Shown piece by piece: positions 1-8,736 of a stretch of 64,000 nt of DNA. Position 1 is the first letter of the stretch. Every line of letters starts with the position of its first letter. The notes under the pieces were generated by a model that worked only from the letters and a program-made list of their open reading frames with translations, did not search any database and was not told where the DNA came from. A program made the translations under genes and the position numbers. Origin of the DNA: JADCCX01 sp051649305 (GTDB taxonomy: Bacteria; Pseudomonadota; Alphaproteobacteria; Rhizobiales; Beijerinckiaceae); assembly GCA_051649305.1 (NCBI GenBank), contig JBOFGV010000095.1, forward strand, positions 50,871-114,870. The letters run 5' to 3'.

Positions 1-392
1 GCGATGCCAGCTGCCGTTGCTTCCACCACAAGCGACGAGCCGGGATCAGACAGCAGCGGCGTGCCTGCATCGCTGACCAGCGCATAGGCGGCCCCTGCCT
101 GAACAGCTGCGATGACCGCTTGCCTTTGCGCATCAGAGCTATGGGCATCAAACCGGCGGGTGGGGGTTGAAATGCCGTAATGATCGAGCAGACGGCGGGT
201 CATACGCGTGTCTTCTGCCAGAATCACGTCTGCCGCAGCAAGTGTCGACAGCGCGCGCAGGGTGATGTCTGCGAGGTTGCCAATGGGCGTCGCCACGATG
301 TGCAAACCGTTGGTCAATTTTCTGGCGACAAGCCTTTGGCCTTCAAAAGTCCAGATTCGTTCAGATTCAGTGGTGTAAGACGCTTCAGACAT
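1..392 (-). CDS. rsmI: 16S rRNA (cytidine-2'-O)-methyltransferase RsmI, 5' part
   Basis: Only the first 130 codons lie in the window; the gene runs off the left edge. RsmI 2'-O-methylates C1402 of 16S rRNA using SAM. The reading frame from the ATG at 392-390 shows the family signatures in order: VATPIGNL (residues 33-40), AEDTR (59-63) and LVSDAGTPLLSDPG (105-118), all in the tetrapyrrole-methylase-type N-terminal domain. It carries about 25 residues before the conserved core. It is divergent from the lipoprotein gene at 544, a common alphaproteobacterial arrangement. Confidence 0.93.
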   Translation of the reverse strand, partial: MSEASYTTESERIWTFEGQRLVARKLTNGLHIVATPIGNLADITLRALSTLAAADVILAEDTRMTRRLLDHYGISTPTRRFDAHSSDAQRQAVIAAVQAGAAYALVSDAGTPLLSDPGSSLVVEATAAGI

Positions 393-461
393 GGGAACAC
401 GATAGCGTTCCTCAGCGGAAGGCTCCACTGTTAACCTTGGAAAAATCTTTGGTTTCTTGTT

Positions 462-491
462 TTAACGCAAATACGTTAATCTCTCTTAACG
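462..491. promoter_or_regulatory. Three TTAACG boxes at 12-bp period between rsmI and the lipoprotein gene
   Basis: TTAACG (462-467), its inverse CGTTAA (474-479) and TTAACG again (486-491) stand exactly 12 bp apart. The first two form a dyad with a 6-bp spacer. A further TTAACC occurs at about 431-436. The spacing TTAA-N6-TTAAC (476-490) is one base short of the CtrA consensus TTAA-N7-TTAAC known from Caulobacter and relatives. The site lies in the divergent promoter region, so it may control either gene. Regulator identity is inferred. Confidence 0.4.
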
Positions 492-543
492 ATTATGCGG
501 GAAACATCCTGCATGTCCATTCTATGATCCGGAAGAACCACGC

Positions 544-1773
544 ATGAGCGACTTCAACGCCCTGAACTCTCCCCTGGCTGACATGACCCGCCGCCGCCTG
601 CTGGCAGGCACCGGCACATCCGGTCTGGCGCTCATGCTGGCGGCATGCGGAGGTGGTTCGGGCCTTGATCCCCTGCCACCTGCGGGACAACCTGCCCAGC
701 CTGCACCGCAGCCCGGTCAGCCGCCTGTTTCAGGAGGCCCCAACATCGGGTCTGGCCCTGTGCGCGTAGGGCTGGTGCTTCCGCTTTCGGCGCAAGGTCC
801 GGTGGGAGCAGCGGCTGGAGCCATCCGCAATGCAGCAGAACTGGCAATGAGCGAGTTTGACCGTCCAGATATCACGCTGCTGGTGAAGGACGACCGCGGC
901 GATTCAAACGCCTCGCGCGATATGGTGCAGCAGGCGCTGGGCGAAGGGGCCGAGTTGATACTGGGGCCATTCTCCGCCGCCTCCGTGCAGGCTGCAAGCC
1001 CACTGTCCAAAACGGCAGGCCGCCCGATGATTGCTTTTTCCAGCGATACATCCGTGGCGCAACCCGGTGTCTATCTCCTCAGCTTCACGCCGCAGTCGGA
1101 TGTCTCGCGCATTATGAGTTTTGCGGCAGGTCGTGGCAAGAAGTCCATCGCGGCGCTGTTGCCGGAAGGTGGTTTCGGCAATGTGATTGCGGCTGAATAC
1201 CAGCAGCAGATCGCCAGACTGGGGCTGGGTGCTGGCCCTGTGCAACGCTATGCGCCGGGTCGTGCGGCGGAAGCAGCACGCGCCCTCTCAGGCCAGATGA
1301 GCGGCAGCGATGCCCTGCTGGTAACGGACCTGACGGCTGATCTGGCGCGCACGGCTGATGCTATTGCCGCCTCAGGCATCAAAGGTGTTCAACTCCTTGG
1401 AACAGGCGTGTGGAATGACCTGAGCGTGCTGCAAAAACCAGCGATGCAGGGCGGCTGGTTCGCTGCACCTGATGCCGGCGGTTTCAACTCCTTCGCCGAG
1501 CGCTACCGCACACGCTTCAAATCCAACCCCACACGCATGGCCACAGTTGGCTATGATGCGGTGGCGCTGGCGGCAGCGCTTGTGCGCACGCAGGGCAACA
1601 ATCGCTTTGCGCCACAAACGCTCACCAATGCATCAGGCTTTGCCGGACAGGACGGCGTCTTCCGTTTCCGTGCCGATGGCACCAACGAACGGGCACTGGC
1701 CGTGCTGCAGGTGACAAACCGGGCAGCGCAGCTTATCAGCCCAGCTCCCAAGGGGTTTGGTGGACAGACTTAA
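544..1773 (+). CDS. LppC/LpoA-like penicillin-binding protein activator lipoprotein
   Basis: A 409-residue lipoprotein with a type 1 periplasmic-binding-protein fold, of the group annotated as penicillin-binding protein activators. LpoA, the studied relative, stimulates PBP1A from the outer membrane. A basic stretch TRRRLL (15-20) leads a hydrophobic segment ending in the lipobox LAAC with Cys35. A Pro/Gly-rich linker follows (about 45-70), then the ligand-binding fold beginning VRVGLVLPLS. The ATG at 544 has GGAAGAA just upstream. The divergent rsmI neighbour supports the call. The N-terminal TPR region of enterobacterial LpoA is absent, as usual in alphaproteobacteria. Activation of a PBP here is inferred. 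Confidence 0.85.
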   Translation: MSDFNALNSPLADMTRRRLLAGTGTSGLALMLAACGGGSGLDPLPPAGQPAQPAPQPGQPPVSGGPNIGSGPVRVGLVLPLSAQGPVGAAAGAIRNAAELAMSEFDRPDITLLVKDDRGDSNASRDMVQQALGEGAELILGPFSAASVQAASPLSKTAGRPMIAFSSDTSVAQPGVYLLSFTPQSDVSRIMSFAAGRGKKSIAALLPEGGFGNVIAAEYQQQIARLGLGAGPVQRYAPGRAAEAARALSGQMSGSDALLVTDLTADLARTADAIAASGIKGVQLLGTGVWNDLSVLQKPAMQGGWFAAPDAGGFNSFAERYRTRFKSNPTRMATVGYDAVALAAALVRTQGNNRFAPQTLTNASGFAGQDGVFRFRADGTNERALAVLQVTNRAAQLISPAPKGFGGQT

Positions 1774-2108
1774 AGTTTAGCAATTGTGCTGGCGCGATAT
1801 GCTGCCGCGCTGCAGCCGCCTGACCGGGCTGGCAACACCAGCCAGGCACCTTGCGCATAGAGACGTTTGACAAAGCCGGGGCTGGCACCCCGCACGCGCG
1901 GCATTCCACCGACCGCATCCACCAACAGGCTTCCGGTTTTGGGCAGTTCTGCGAGCGTGGACGAAGGCCCAATCACGAAGACCTCGCTGGTTGGTTCCAG
2001 CAGCGGTGTCAGCAACAGCATGCCTGCAAACCAGCCTGCGAGTGCTGTAGGCAGCGCCAACAACATCCCACTTTGCACACAGGTTTGCTGAGGTCTATCA
2101 GTAGTCAT
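1770..2108 (-). CDS. Small membrane protein of unknown function, last gene of FAD-oxidase operon
   Basis: 112 residues from the ATG at 2108, which overlaps the end of the upstream gene by 11 bp and so looks translationally coupled. It has a hydrophobic N-terminal segment (about residues 15-37, ending LLLTPLLE) and then a short soluble domain with the words FVIGPSSTLAELP and RLYAQGAWLVLPARSGGCSAA. I do not recognise the family. Its 3' end overlaps the end of the divergent-strand lipoprotein gene by 4 bp. Coupling to the upstream frames is the best evidence that it is real. Confidence 0.6.
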   Translation of the reverse strand: MTTDRPQQTCVQSGMLLALPTALAGWFAGMLLLTPLLEPTSEVFVIGPSSTLAELPKTGSLLVDAVGGMPRVRGASPGFVKRLYAQGAWLVLPARSGGCSAAAYRASTIAKL

Positions 2109-3174
2109 AAGCGTGCTCGAAGCTGGCCCCGGCCTGTTCAAGCTGACGGATTTTATCTGTCAACTGAGCGACGGGCACAACTTCGCCAATCCGGACATAT
2201 CCCGTCTTCGCCTGAAGCGGCACATTCACCAACACATTTGCGCCAGCCGGTGCTCCCGCGTTCGCACGGGAAATGGTGGTGATGAAAATCCGGTCATTGC
2301 CTGCAATCTCACGGATGCCGCCACCGGCTTTTGCCACCCGCTGCACAAATTCCGTATAGGCCCGGTAGCGCGGTGTTTCCACCCAAAGACCACCTCCCAT
2401 TTCACCCTTGATCGTGACGGCGGGATCGGCGGAAAGCGCCTCGCGGCTCATGCCGGTGATGATGGTATCAATTGTGAGTTTTGCGGGAACAGCGCCAGCC
2501 AGCGCACCAATGGCTTTCGCATAGACAGACTTCACACCAAGTTCCATGGAGAGAGCGATCCGGCGCTCAACGCTGCGCACAATGGACGTTGCCCCCGGTT
2601 CGGAACCGGACCAGAGCTTTTTCAGCGATGTGAGAAACGGATACTCGTACCATGGCGTCTGGCGCAGGAAGGCGGCGTAGTCATCCGCCATGGCGATGGC
2701 AAAATTATCCTCCGGTGTGCGTGTCTCGCCCCTGATCCATTCCGTCAGGCGGCCAAGTGTGGTTTCGTAAAGGCCCTTCACCGCCATTTCACCTGAAAAG
2801 CTGATGCCGATGATATAGAGCATGGCTTTCATCTCTGAGGTGATGGCACCCTGCCGCGATGCGGTGCGGCTGAGATTGCAGAGGCTTGTCCAGAAGCCCG
2901 AGACGCTTTGCCAGTAGCCAAACTGCGATTCCCCCTTGGTGCGGATGACACCGGCAAAATCCTCGTAGGCATGCACAATCGACCACTCTGGATAGGTGAG
3001 AAGCGTATCCACGCCATTGCGGCGCGCGGCCTGCGGCAGCAGTGGCTCGTAAGGCTTGGTGGACTGGGGATAGTCCATGCAGCTCAACTCGTTGCGGGCA
3101 ATCGGAATGGCGGCAACAACACCCAGCACGAGGCCAACGACAGCCAAACGTTTCACGAGGCGCATGATCCGCAT
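2098..3174 (-). CDS. Membrane-anchored protein of unknown function
   Basis: 358 residues starting MRIMRLVKRL at the ATG 3174-3172, 4 bp after the upstream stop; a longer in-frame start would overlap that gene. A single hydrophobic segment (about 8-26) looks like a signal anchor. The rest is a soluble domain with many aromatic residues (YPEWSIVHAYEDFAGV, GYWQSVSGFWTSLC) and a Gly/Ala-rich C-terminal part. I do not recognise a named domain. It sits in a tight operon with a Tat-exported FAD oxidase and a small integral membrane protein, so a role in the same periplasmic or membrane redox process is the simplest guess. Confidence 0.7.
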   Translation of the reverse strand: MRIMRLVKRLAVVGLVLGVVAAIPIARNELSCMDYPQSTKPYEPLLPQAARRNGVDTLLTYPEWSIVHAYEDFAGVIRTKGESQFGYWQSVSGFWTSLCNLSRTASRQGAITSEMKAMLYIIGISFSGEMAVKGLYETTLGRLTEWIRGETRTPEDNFAIAMADDYAAFLRQTPWYEYPFLTSLKKLWSGSEPGATSIVRSVERRIALSMELGVKSVYAKAIGALAGAVPAKLTIDTIITGMSREALSADPAVTIKGEMGGGLWVETPRYRAYTEFVQRVAKAGGGIREIAGNDRIFITTISRANAGAPAGANVLVNVPLQAKTGYVRIGEVVPVAQLTDKIRQLEQAGASFEHAYDY

Positions 3175-3178
3175 GGCC

Positions 3179-3583
3179 CTACACCCGCTTTGCCAGCCAG
3201 AAGCCGGTGAAGGCGGCAAAACCGCCAAGGGTGATGTGCGGCAGGTTTGCGAAAACCTTGAACGTGAACGGCAGGTTCTGCACGCCGTAAATCAGAATGC
3301 CCATATCGAGGTAGCCAGACCCGGTGATCAAGCCCAGCAAGCCGTCCGCCAGATAAAGCGTACCAAAGGTGCGGAAGTAAATTTCAGAAGCGCGGCGCGA
3401 TACCCAGGCAGCCACCGCCGCCCAGAGTGCCGAGGCAAAGTGCAGGGCATCGTCAAAGATATCCAGCGCAAAAATGCCAAATGCGAGGCCCTTGCTGTCC
3501 GTCAGACCGGGTATGTAGTTCGTCAGGCCTACGAAGGTGAGAACAACCGCATAGCCAACAGCAATCTTGCGAATGAGGTCCAT
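3179..3583 (-). CDS. Small four-helix integral membrane protein
   Basis: 134 residues from MDLIRKIAV (ATG at 3583). About four hydrophobic stretches are visible (roughly 5-22, 40-60, 70-90 and 110-130), broken by a short polar loop (SRRASEIYFRT). The start lies 11 bp after the FAD-oxidase stop and the stop lies 4 bp before the next gene, so all four genes 5058-1770 are probably one transcript. I cannot place it in a characterised family; it resembles small DUF-type membrane proteins of the DoxX/DUF4383 size class, but this is only a resemblance in topology. Confidence 0.7.
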   Translation of the reverse strand: MDLIRKIAVGYAVVLTFVGLTNYIPGLTDSKGLAFGIFALDIFDDALHFASALWAAVAAWVSRRASEIYFRTFGTLYLADGLLGLITGSGYLDMGILIYGVQNLPFTFKVFANLPHITLGGFAAFTGFWLAKRV

Positions 3584-3594
3584 GGTCCTGTCCT

Positions 3595-5058
3595 TTATTG
3601 CCCGGAGAAATAAGTGTCCCACAGGGCGTTGCGAAACACCATGCCGGGATCGTAGTGCTGTTTGCGGGCGATGAACGTATTGGTGTTGGGATAAATCCGC
3701 GCCACCTGATCGCGCCGTGCATGCAAACGGTATGGCAGATAAAAGCTGCCACCAATGCCAGCCATGCCCTCAATCAGGGCTTCTGTCACACGCATCATTT
3801 CCGCCTCGTCCTCGCCGTTCATGCGTTGCGAGAATGACATGACGGCGGCAATACGATCGGTCTTTGCATAGGCCAATGTGCTGGTTTCATCCTTGCGGAC
3901 AAAGCGCAGCGTGACGTTCAAAAACTCAAGATGCGACTTCGGAATGATGGACCGGCAAACAGTCAGGAAGTCATTGAAGCGTTCAGGGGCAACGAAATAC
4001 TCATGCAGAATGTCTGTACGTGTCGGGTCCTTGCCCTCAAGGTTCAGCACCGGTTCGTTCATCAGATTGTTGCGGGTGCCAAGACCTGCACCCATGGCAG
4101 GTGCTGCAGAACGCTCGGCATACCAGCGCATCCGCTTGGCGGCTTCTGAGCCGATCTGCGCGCGATAAACATCCCGCAAGATGCCGGACATGATGCCCCC
4201 GCCACGGTTGATGCCGGGCAGGCCTGCAGCCGGTGTTGGCTCGGCCCGGTAGGTGACAAGCAGGGCCTCACGGAAGAACTCTTCCCGCGCCACATTCAGG
4301 CGTCCGTAGATCATCTTCACGTCTTTGTCGGTCTCGATGGCCGCAACAAACCGCTTGGCAAAATCCTCTGCTGGCATGGCCTCAAACCTCGGCCGCATCA
4401 GGCGGTTCTCCACCATATCAACCTCAAGATCGAGAATGATGCCGACAAGGCCATAGCCACCCATAGCGAGGCCAAAGAGCTCTGCGTTTTCGGTGCGTGA
4501 GCAATTCACGATGCTGCCATCTGCCAGCATGATACGCAGGCTGCGCACAGTCGCGCCAAAGGGGCCATAGGGCATTGGCCAGCCATGGGCACTGACGCTG
4601 AAAGTTGCAGCCACGCCGAAGTCGCTGTTCGATTGCATGACGGCGGGAGAAAAACCGATTTTATCGAGATGCGCGATCACCTCGAACCAGCGTGTGCCGC
4701 CATTCACACGGAAGGTCTTTTTGGCGGTGTCAGGCTGGCAGGTGTTGATATCAAGCGTAATCGCATGGCCATCGCGTGGCAGTGCCTGCCCGCCCATGGA
4801 ATGGCGCGCGGCGCTCACGCCAAGCGGTCGCTTTTCACGCACGGCAGCACCGAGTTCTGATCGCAGGCGTGCGATCCACTCTGCTTCCGGTTCCTTGTTG
4901 GCGATCCAGTGATTGAAAACAGGCGTTGCGCTCAGCTTGCTGGCGTCATTCAGCACAAGGCGCTGCCTCGCCAGCGCCTTGCCAGAACGCAACGTGCTGC
5001 CCGCCGCAAGCGCCAGACTGCCTGCAATGACCGAACGACGTGACAGGTTCTGCTTCAT
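3595..5058 (-). CDS. Tat-exported FAD-linked oxidase (VAO / sugar-lactone oxidase type)
   Basis: 487 residues. The N-terminus has a twin-arginine signal (SRRSVIAG, Arg7-Arg8) followed by a hydrophobic Ala-rich stretch, so the folded flavoprotein is expected in the periplasm. The FAD-binding PCMH domain follows, with GVSAARHSMGGQ near residue 80 and a second FAD segment AATFSVSAHGWPMPYGPFG near 150. Proteins of this kind include sugar-lactone oxidases and DprE1-type enzymes. The substrate is unknown. It heads a four-gene operon with three membrane proteins, which could pass electrons or bind substrate. Confidence 0.82.
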   Translation of the reverse strand: MKQNLSRRSVIAGSLALAAGSTLRSGKALARQRLVLNDASKLSATPVFNHWIANKEPEAEWIARLRSELGAAVREKRPLGVSAARHSMGGQALPRDGHAITLDINTCQPDTAKKTFRVNGGTRWFEVIAHLDKIGFSPAVMQSNSDFGVAATFSVSAHGWPMPYGPFGATVRSLRIMLADGSIVNCSRTENAELFGLAMGGYGLVGIILDLEVDMVENRLMRPRFEAMPAEDFAKRFVAAIETDKDVKMIYGRLNVAREEFFREALLVTYRAEPTPAAGLPGINRGGGIMSGILRDVYRAQIGSEAAKRMRWYAERSAAPAMGAGLGTRNNLMNEPVLNLEGKDPTRTDILHEYFVAPERFNDFLTVCRSIIPKSHLEFLNVTLRFVRKDETSTLAYAKTDRIAAVMSFSQRMNGEDEAEMMRVTEALIEGMAGIGGSFYLPYRLHARRDQVARIYPNTNTFIARKQHYDPGMVFRNALWDTYFSGQ

Positions 5059-5148
5059 ATCCGTTCTTTCGAATCAGTCTGATTACAAGTTATTTTATTT
5101 TGCTTGCTAAGGTGTTCACATCATCATTCTGAAAGATGCAAAGCACCC

Positions 5149-6150
5149 ATGAAGCGGATCCTGCGCACTGGCCTCTGGTTGACAGCTCTGACACTTTTGC
5201 TTGTTGTTGGCCTGTTGCTGGTATTTCGCCTCATGGCCTTCTGGCGCGAGTTTGACGAGGTGACGGCCATCGCACCGACATCCGGCCAGTTTGTCCAGAC
5301 TGAACAGGGCAAGGTGTTTGTGCAGATCAGTGGACCGGCGAATGGCCAACCTGTGTTGCTGGTGCCGGGCACAGCCGCCTGGGGCGGCTTCTGGGGTGAT
5401 GTCGCAGTCGACCTTGCCAAGGCGGGATACAGACCCATCGCGATCGATCTGCCCCCCTTTGGCTATTCAGCACACAGACCAACCGCTGACTACAGCCGCA
5501 GTGATCAGGCCAGACGCCTGCGGGATGTGATTGCGGCACTGAAGCTTGAAGCCCCTCTGGTCGTAGGACACTCCTTCGGGGCTGGCGCTGTCGTAGAACT
5601 CGCCGCCAGTTACAGCAACCAGATCAAAGGCATGGTAATTGTCTGTGGTGCAGTGGCGCTGCCCGATGGCATGGAACCGCCGCCGGCAGCCACGGGTATC
5701 CTGCCCATGGTGATGGGAAATGGCATCATCATGCGCATCGGTGTTGCCGCCAGCGTGACCAACCCAGTGGCGATGAAGCCGCTCTTGCGCTCGATGCTGC
5801 ATCGGAAAGAAGCCGCCGACGACCGACAGGCTGCCATTCTGCTACGCCCCATGACGCGGGGCGGAACAACTGCCGCGTATGCAGACTGGGTGCCATATCT
5901 GCTGCTGCCAGACAGCAAGGCGCAAACAGCCTCAGCCAGAGGTGTTTCCGCTATCAGGACACCCACAGCCATCATCTGGGGAGAGAAAGACAGTGTCACG
6001 CCGCTGCCGCAGGGCGAAAGGCTGAAAGGCCTGATATCAGGCGCAACGTTGGATGTGATCCCGGATGTGGGTCACATCCCGCACATCGAGGCCCCGGCAG
6101 CATTTCTGCCACTGCTGAAGCAAAAACTGGCAGAGCTGAAGGCGCGATAA
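5149..6150 (+). CDS. Membrane-anchored alpha/beta hydrolase
   Basis: 333 residues starting MKRILRTGLW (ATG 5149); the frame extends upstream without a better start. One N-terminal hydrophobic segment (about 7-27) anchors it. The hydrolase core has the nucleophile elbow GHSFGAG, an acid in WGEKDSVTPL and the His in DVGHIPHIEAP, so the catalytic triad is complete. It belongs to the broad MhpC-like group; the substrate cannot be told. It is divergent from the FAD oxidase, with 90 bp between them that may hold both promoters. Confidence 0.85.
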   Translation: MKRILRTGLWLTALTLLLVVGLLLVFRLMAFWREFDEVTAIAPTSGQFVQTEQGKVFVQISGPANGQPVLLVPGTAAWGGFWGDVAVDLAKAGYRPIAIDLPPFGYSAHRPTADYSRSDQARRLRDVIAALKLEAPLVVGHSFGAGAVVELAASYSNQIKGMVIVCGAVALPDGMEPPPAATGILPMVMGNGIIMRIGVAASVTNPVAMKPLLRSMLHRKEAADDRQAAILLRPMTRGGTTAAYADWVPYLLLPDSKAQTASARGVSAIRTPTAIIWGEKDSVTPLPQGERLKGLISGATLDVIPDVGHIPHIEAPAAFLPLLKQKLAELKAR

Positions 6151-6156
6151 AGCGCC

Positions 6157-6726
6157 TTATGTCTCCAGTTCGGTATCCCAGTAGAGATAATCCACCCAGC
6201 TGTTGTGCAGGTAATTGGGCGGAAACAACCGGCCATTCCGGTGAAGATCGTTGATCGAGGGCTGATACGGCTTCTGGATCGGATACATCTTGGCGACAGC
6301 AGGCATCTTGTCGCCCTTGGAAAGATTGCAGCAGGAGCAGGCCGCCACCACATTTTCCCAGGATGTCAGGCCGCCGCGCGAGCGCGGAATAATGTGATCG
6401 AAGGTCAGTTCCTCCTTCGATCCGCAATACTGGCAGATGAATTTATCCCGCAGGAAGACATTGAACCGCGTGAACGCCGGGAAACGCGAGGGTTGCACAT
6501 AGGTTTTCAGCGACACAACAGATGGCAGGCGGAACTCGCAGGTGGGGCTGTGCACCACCCTGTCATATTCTGAAACGATATTCACCCTGTCGAGGAAAAC
6601 AGCTTTCAGCGTGTCCTGCCAGCTCCAGAGGGACAGCGGATAATAGCTCAATGGGCGGAAATCAGCGTTGAGCACCAGCGCAGGGCAGGCTTCAGGTGGG
6701 GAAATGGGACTCACATGAATTGTCAA
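6157..6726 (-). CDS. HNH endonuclease
   Basis: 189 residues with a single HNH domain: CxxC (CQYCG), FDHIIPRSRGG, an Asn in SWENVVAAC, and a second CxxC (CSCC), which is the zinc-stabilised beta-beta-alpha-metal fold. The N-terminal half (PALVLNADFRPLSYYPLSLW) is the part conserved in the widespread alphaproteobacterial stand-alone HNH family. The substrate is nucleic acid by family, but the biological role is unknown. It is convergent with the hydrolase gene (6 bp apart) and divergent from pepF. Confidence 0.9.
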   Translation of the reverse strand: MTIHVSPISPPEACPALVLNADFRPLSYYPLSLWSWQDTLKAVFLDRVNIVSEYDRVVHSPTCEFRLPSVVSLKTYVQPSRFPAFTRFNVFLRDKFICQYCGSKEELTFDHIIPRSRGGLTSWENVVAACSCCNLSKGDKMPAVAKMYPIQKPYQPSINDLHRNGRLFPPNYLHNSWVDYLYWDTELET

Positions 6727-6930
6727 GACGGATCAACCTCCTGCATCCGGGAGATCCATTCTGACCAGTGACGACTCCGGGCAGAACAAACCGCACCACA
6801 TGCCAACCACGCATAGGCGGACGAATCCACCCACTGTCTGTATCTAAGCCTGTCACAACAAAATTGTGAAGGTGTTAATTGAACCTTCTCTTTGGGCAGA
6901 CTATGTCGATGTGAAATGCGGGAGCAGGTG

Positions 6931-8736
6931 ATGGTCAAGAAGGCAGTGGCAGCAAACGATCTGGGCGATATGCCGGAGTGGAATCTCACGCATCTCTATC
7001 CAGCCATGGATTCTGCTGCCTATGCGGATGATTTGGCGCGCGCCGCCACGGAATCAGCCGCTTTTGCCCAGAAATATCGCGGCAAGCTGGCAGGCATTGT
7101 GGCTGGCAAGGATGCGCCGAAAAAGCTGCATGCCGCTATTGTGGCTTTTGAGGCGCTGGAAGACCTGATGGGACGCATCATGTCCTATGCTGGCCTCATC
7201 TATGCTGGTGACACCACAGACGCTGTTCGTGGCAAGTTTTACGGCGATGCGCAGGAGAAAATCACCACTGCATCATCGGACCTGTTGTTCTTCACACTTG
7301 AACTCAACCGCATTGACGACAAGGCGCTGAATGCCGCCATGGCGAAAGCGCCGCTGGCGCATTACGCCCCCTGGATCGAGGATTGCCGCAAGGAAAAGCC
7401 CTATCAATTGGATGACAAATTGGAGCAGCTTTTCCATGAAAAATCGGTTGTGGGCCGCAGCGCCTGGAACCGCCTGTTTGATGAAACCATCTCCTCACTG
7501 AAGTTCGAGGTGGACGGCGAAACGCTGGCACTAGAGCCAACACTGAACCTGTTGCAGGACACGGATGGCAAGCAGCGCCAGAAGGGCGCTGAGGCGCTGG
7601 CCAAAACCTTTGGCGACAACATCCGCCTATTCACGCTCATCACCAATGTGCTGGCAAAGGACAAAGAAATTGCTGATCGCTGGCGCGGCTTCAAGGATAT
7701 CTCGGAAAGCCGCCACCTTTCCAACCGGGTGGAGCCAGAGGTGGTGGAAGCCATGGTCTCCGCCGTGCGCGATGCCTATCCGCGCCTGTCGCACCGCTAT
7801 TACAAGCTCAAGGCCAAATGGTTTGGCATGGAGCAATTGAACCACTGGGACCGCAATGCGCCATTGCCAAAGGTGGAGCAGCGCAACATTCCATGGCTGG
7901 AAGCCAAGGACATGGTGCTGACCGCCTATGCCGGGTTTGCGCCAGAGATGGCAGGCATCGCCCGCCGCTTCTTTGATGAGGGCTGGATTGATGCGCCGAC
8001 CCGCGCGGGCAAATCGCCCGGAGCCTTTGCGCACCCCACTGTGCCTTCAGCTCACCCCTATGTGCTCCTCAACTATCAGGGCAAACCGCGCGACGTGATG
8101 ACCCTGGCGCATGAGCTTGGCCACGGCGTGCATCAGGTGCTCGCGGCGCCACAGGGCGCGCTAATGGCTTCAACGCCGCTGACGCTGGCTGAAACCGCAT
8201 CGGTCTTTGGCGAGATGCTGACCTTCCGCAAGCTGCTGGCGGCGATCACAGATCCCAAGCAGAAAAAGGCCATGCTCGCCTCCAAGGTGGAGGACATGAT
8301 CAACACCGTGGTGCGGCAGATCGCGTTCTACAGCTTCGAGCGCAAGGTGCATGAGGCGCGCAAGGCGGGCGAGTTGACCTCCGAACAACTGGGCGAACTC
8401 TGGATGAGCGTGCAGGGCGAAAGCCTTGGCCCGGCGATCAAATTCCATCCGGGATACGAGACCTTCTGGGCTTATATCCCGCATTTCATCCACTCGCCGT
8501 TCTATGTCTATGCCTATGCCTTCGGCGATTGCCTCGTGAACTCGCTCTACGGCGTTTATGAAAAGGCGCATCCGAACTTTGTGGAGCACTACTTCGACCT
8601 GTTGAAAGCGGGCGGCGCGAAGCCTTACGGCGAATTGCTCAAGCCGTTTGGCCTTGATGCGAAGGATCCGGCCTTCTGGCAGATCGGGCTGAACATGATC
8701 GAGGGGATGATTGTTGAATTGGAGGCGATGGGGTGA
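6931..8736 (+). CDS. pepF: Oligoendopeptidase F, M3 family
   Basis: 601 residues from the ATG at 6931, which has GGAGCAGG at 6921-6928; an upstream in-frame ATG at 6916 would begin inside that site. A cytosolic zinc metallopeptidase that cuts short peptides. The M3 zinc motif HELGH is at residues 394-398 and the third ligand region (LTLAETASVFGEM) about 25 residues later; the C-terminal HFIHSPFYVYAYAFG is the usual substrate-loop region. Length fits the M3B pepF group. The next gene starts on the stop codon (GTGA overlap), so the two are coupled. Confidence 0.94.
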   Translation: MVKKAVAANDLGDMPEWNLTHLYPAMDSAAYADDLARAATESAAFAQKYRGKLAGIVAGKDAPKKLHAAIVAFEALEDLMGRIMSYAGLIYAGDTTDAVRGKFYGDAQEKITTASSDLLFFTLELNRIDDKALNAAMAKAPLAHYAPWIEDCRKEKPYQLDDKLEQLFHEKSVVGRSAWNRLFDETISSLKFEVDGETLALEPTLNLLQDTDGKQRQKGAEALAKTFGDNIRLFTLITNVLAKDKEIADRWRGFKDISESRHLSNRVEPEVVEAMVSAVRDAYPRLSHRYYKLKAKWFGMEQLNHWDRNAPLPKVEQRNIPWLEAKDMVLTAYAGFAPEMAGIARRFFDEGWIDAPTRAGKSPGAFAHPTVPSAHPYVLLNYQGKPRDVMTLAHELGHGVHQVLAAPQGALMASTPLTLAETASVFGEMLTFRKLLAAITDPKQKKAMLASKVEDMINTVVRQIAFYSFERKVHEARKAGELTSEQLGELWMSVQGESLGPAIKFHPGYETFWAYIPHFIHSPFYVYAYAFGDCLVNSLYGVYEKAHPNFVEHYFDLLKAGGAKPYGELLKPFGLDAKDPAFWQIGLNMIEGMIVELEAMG

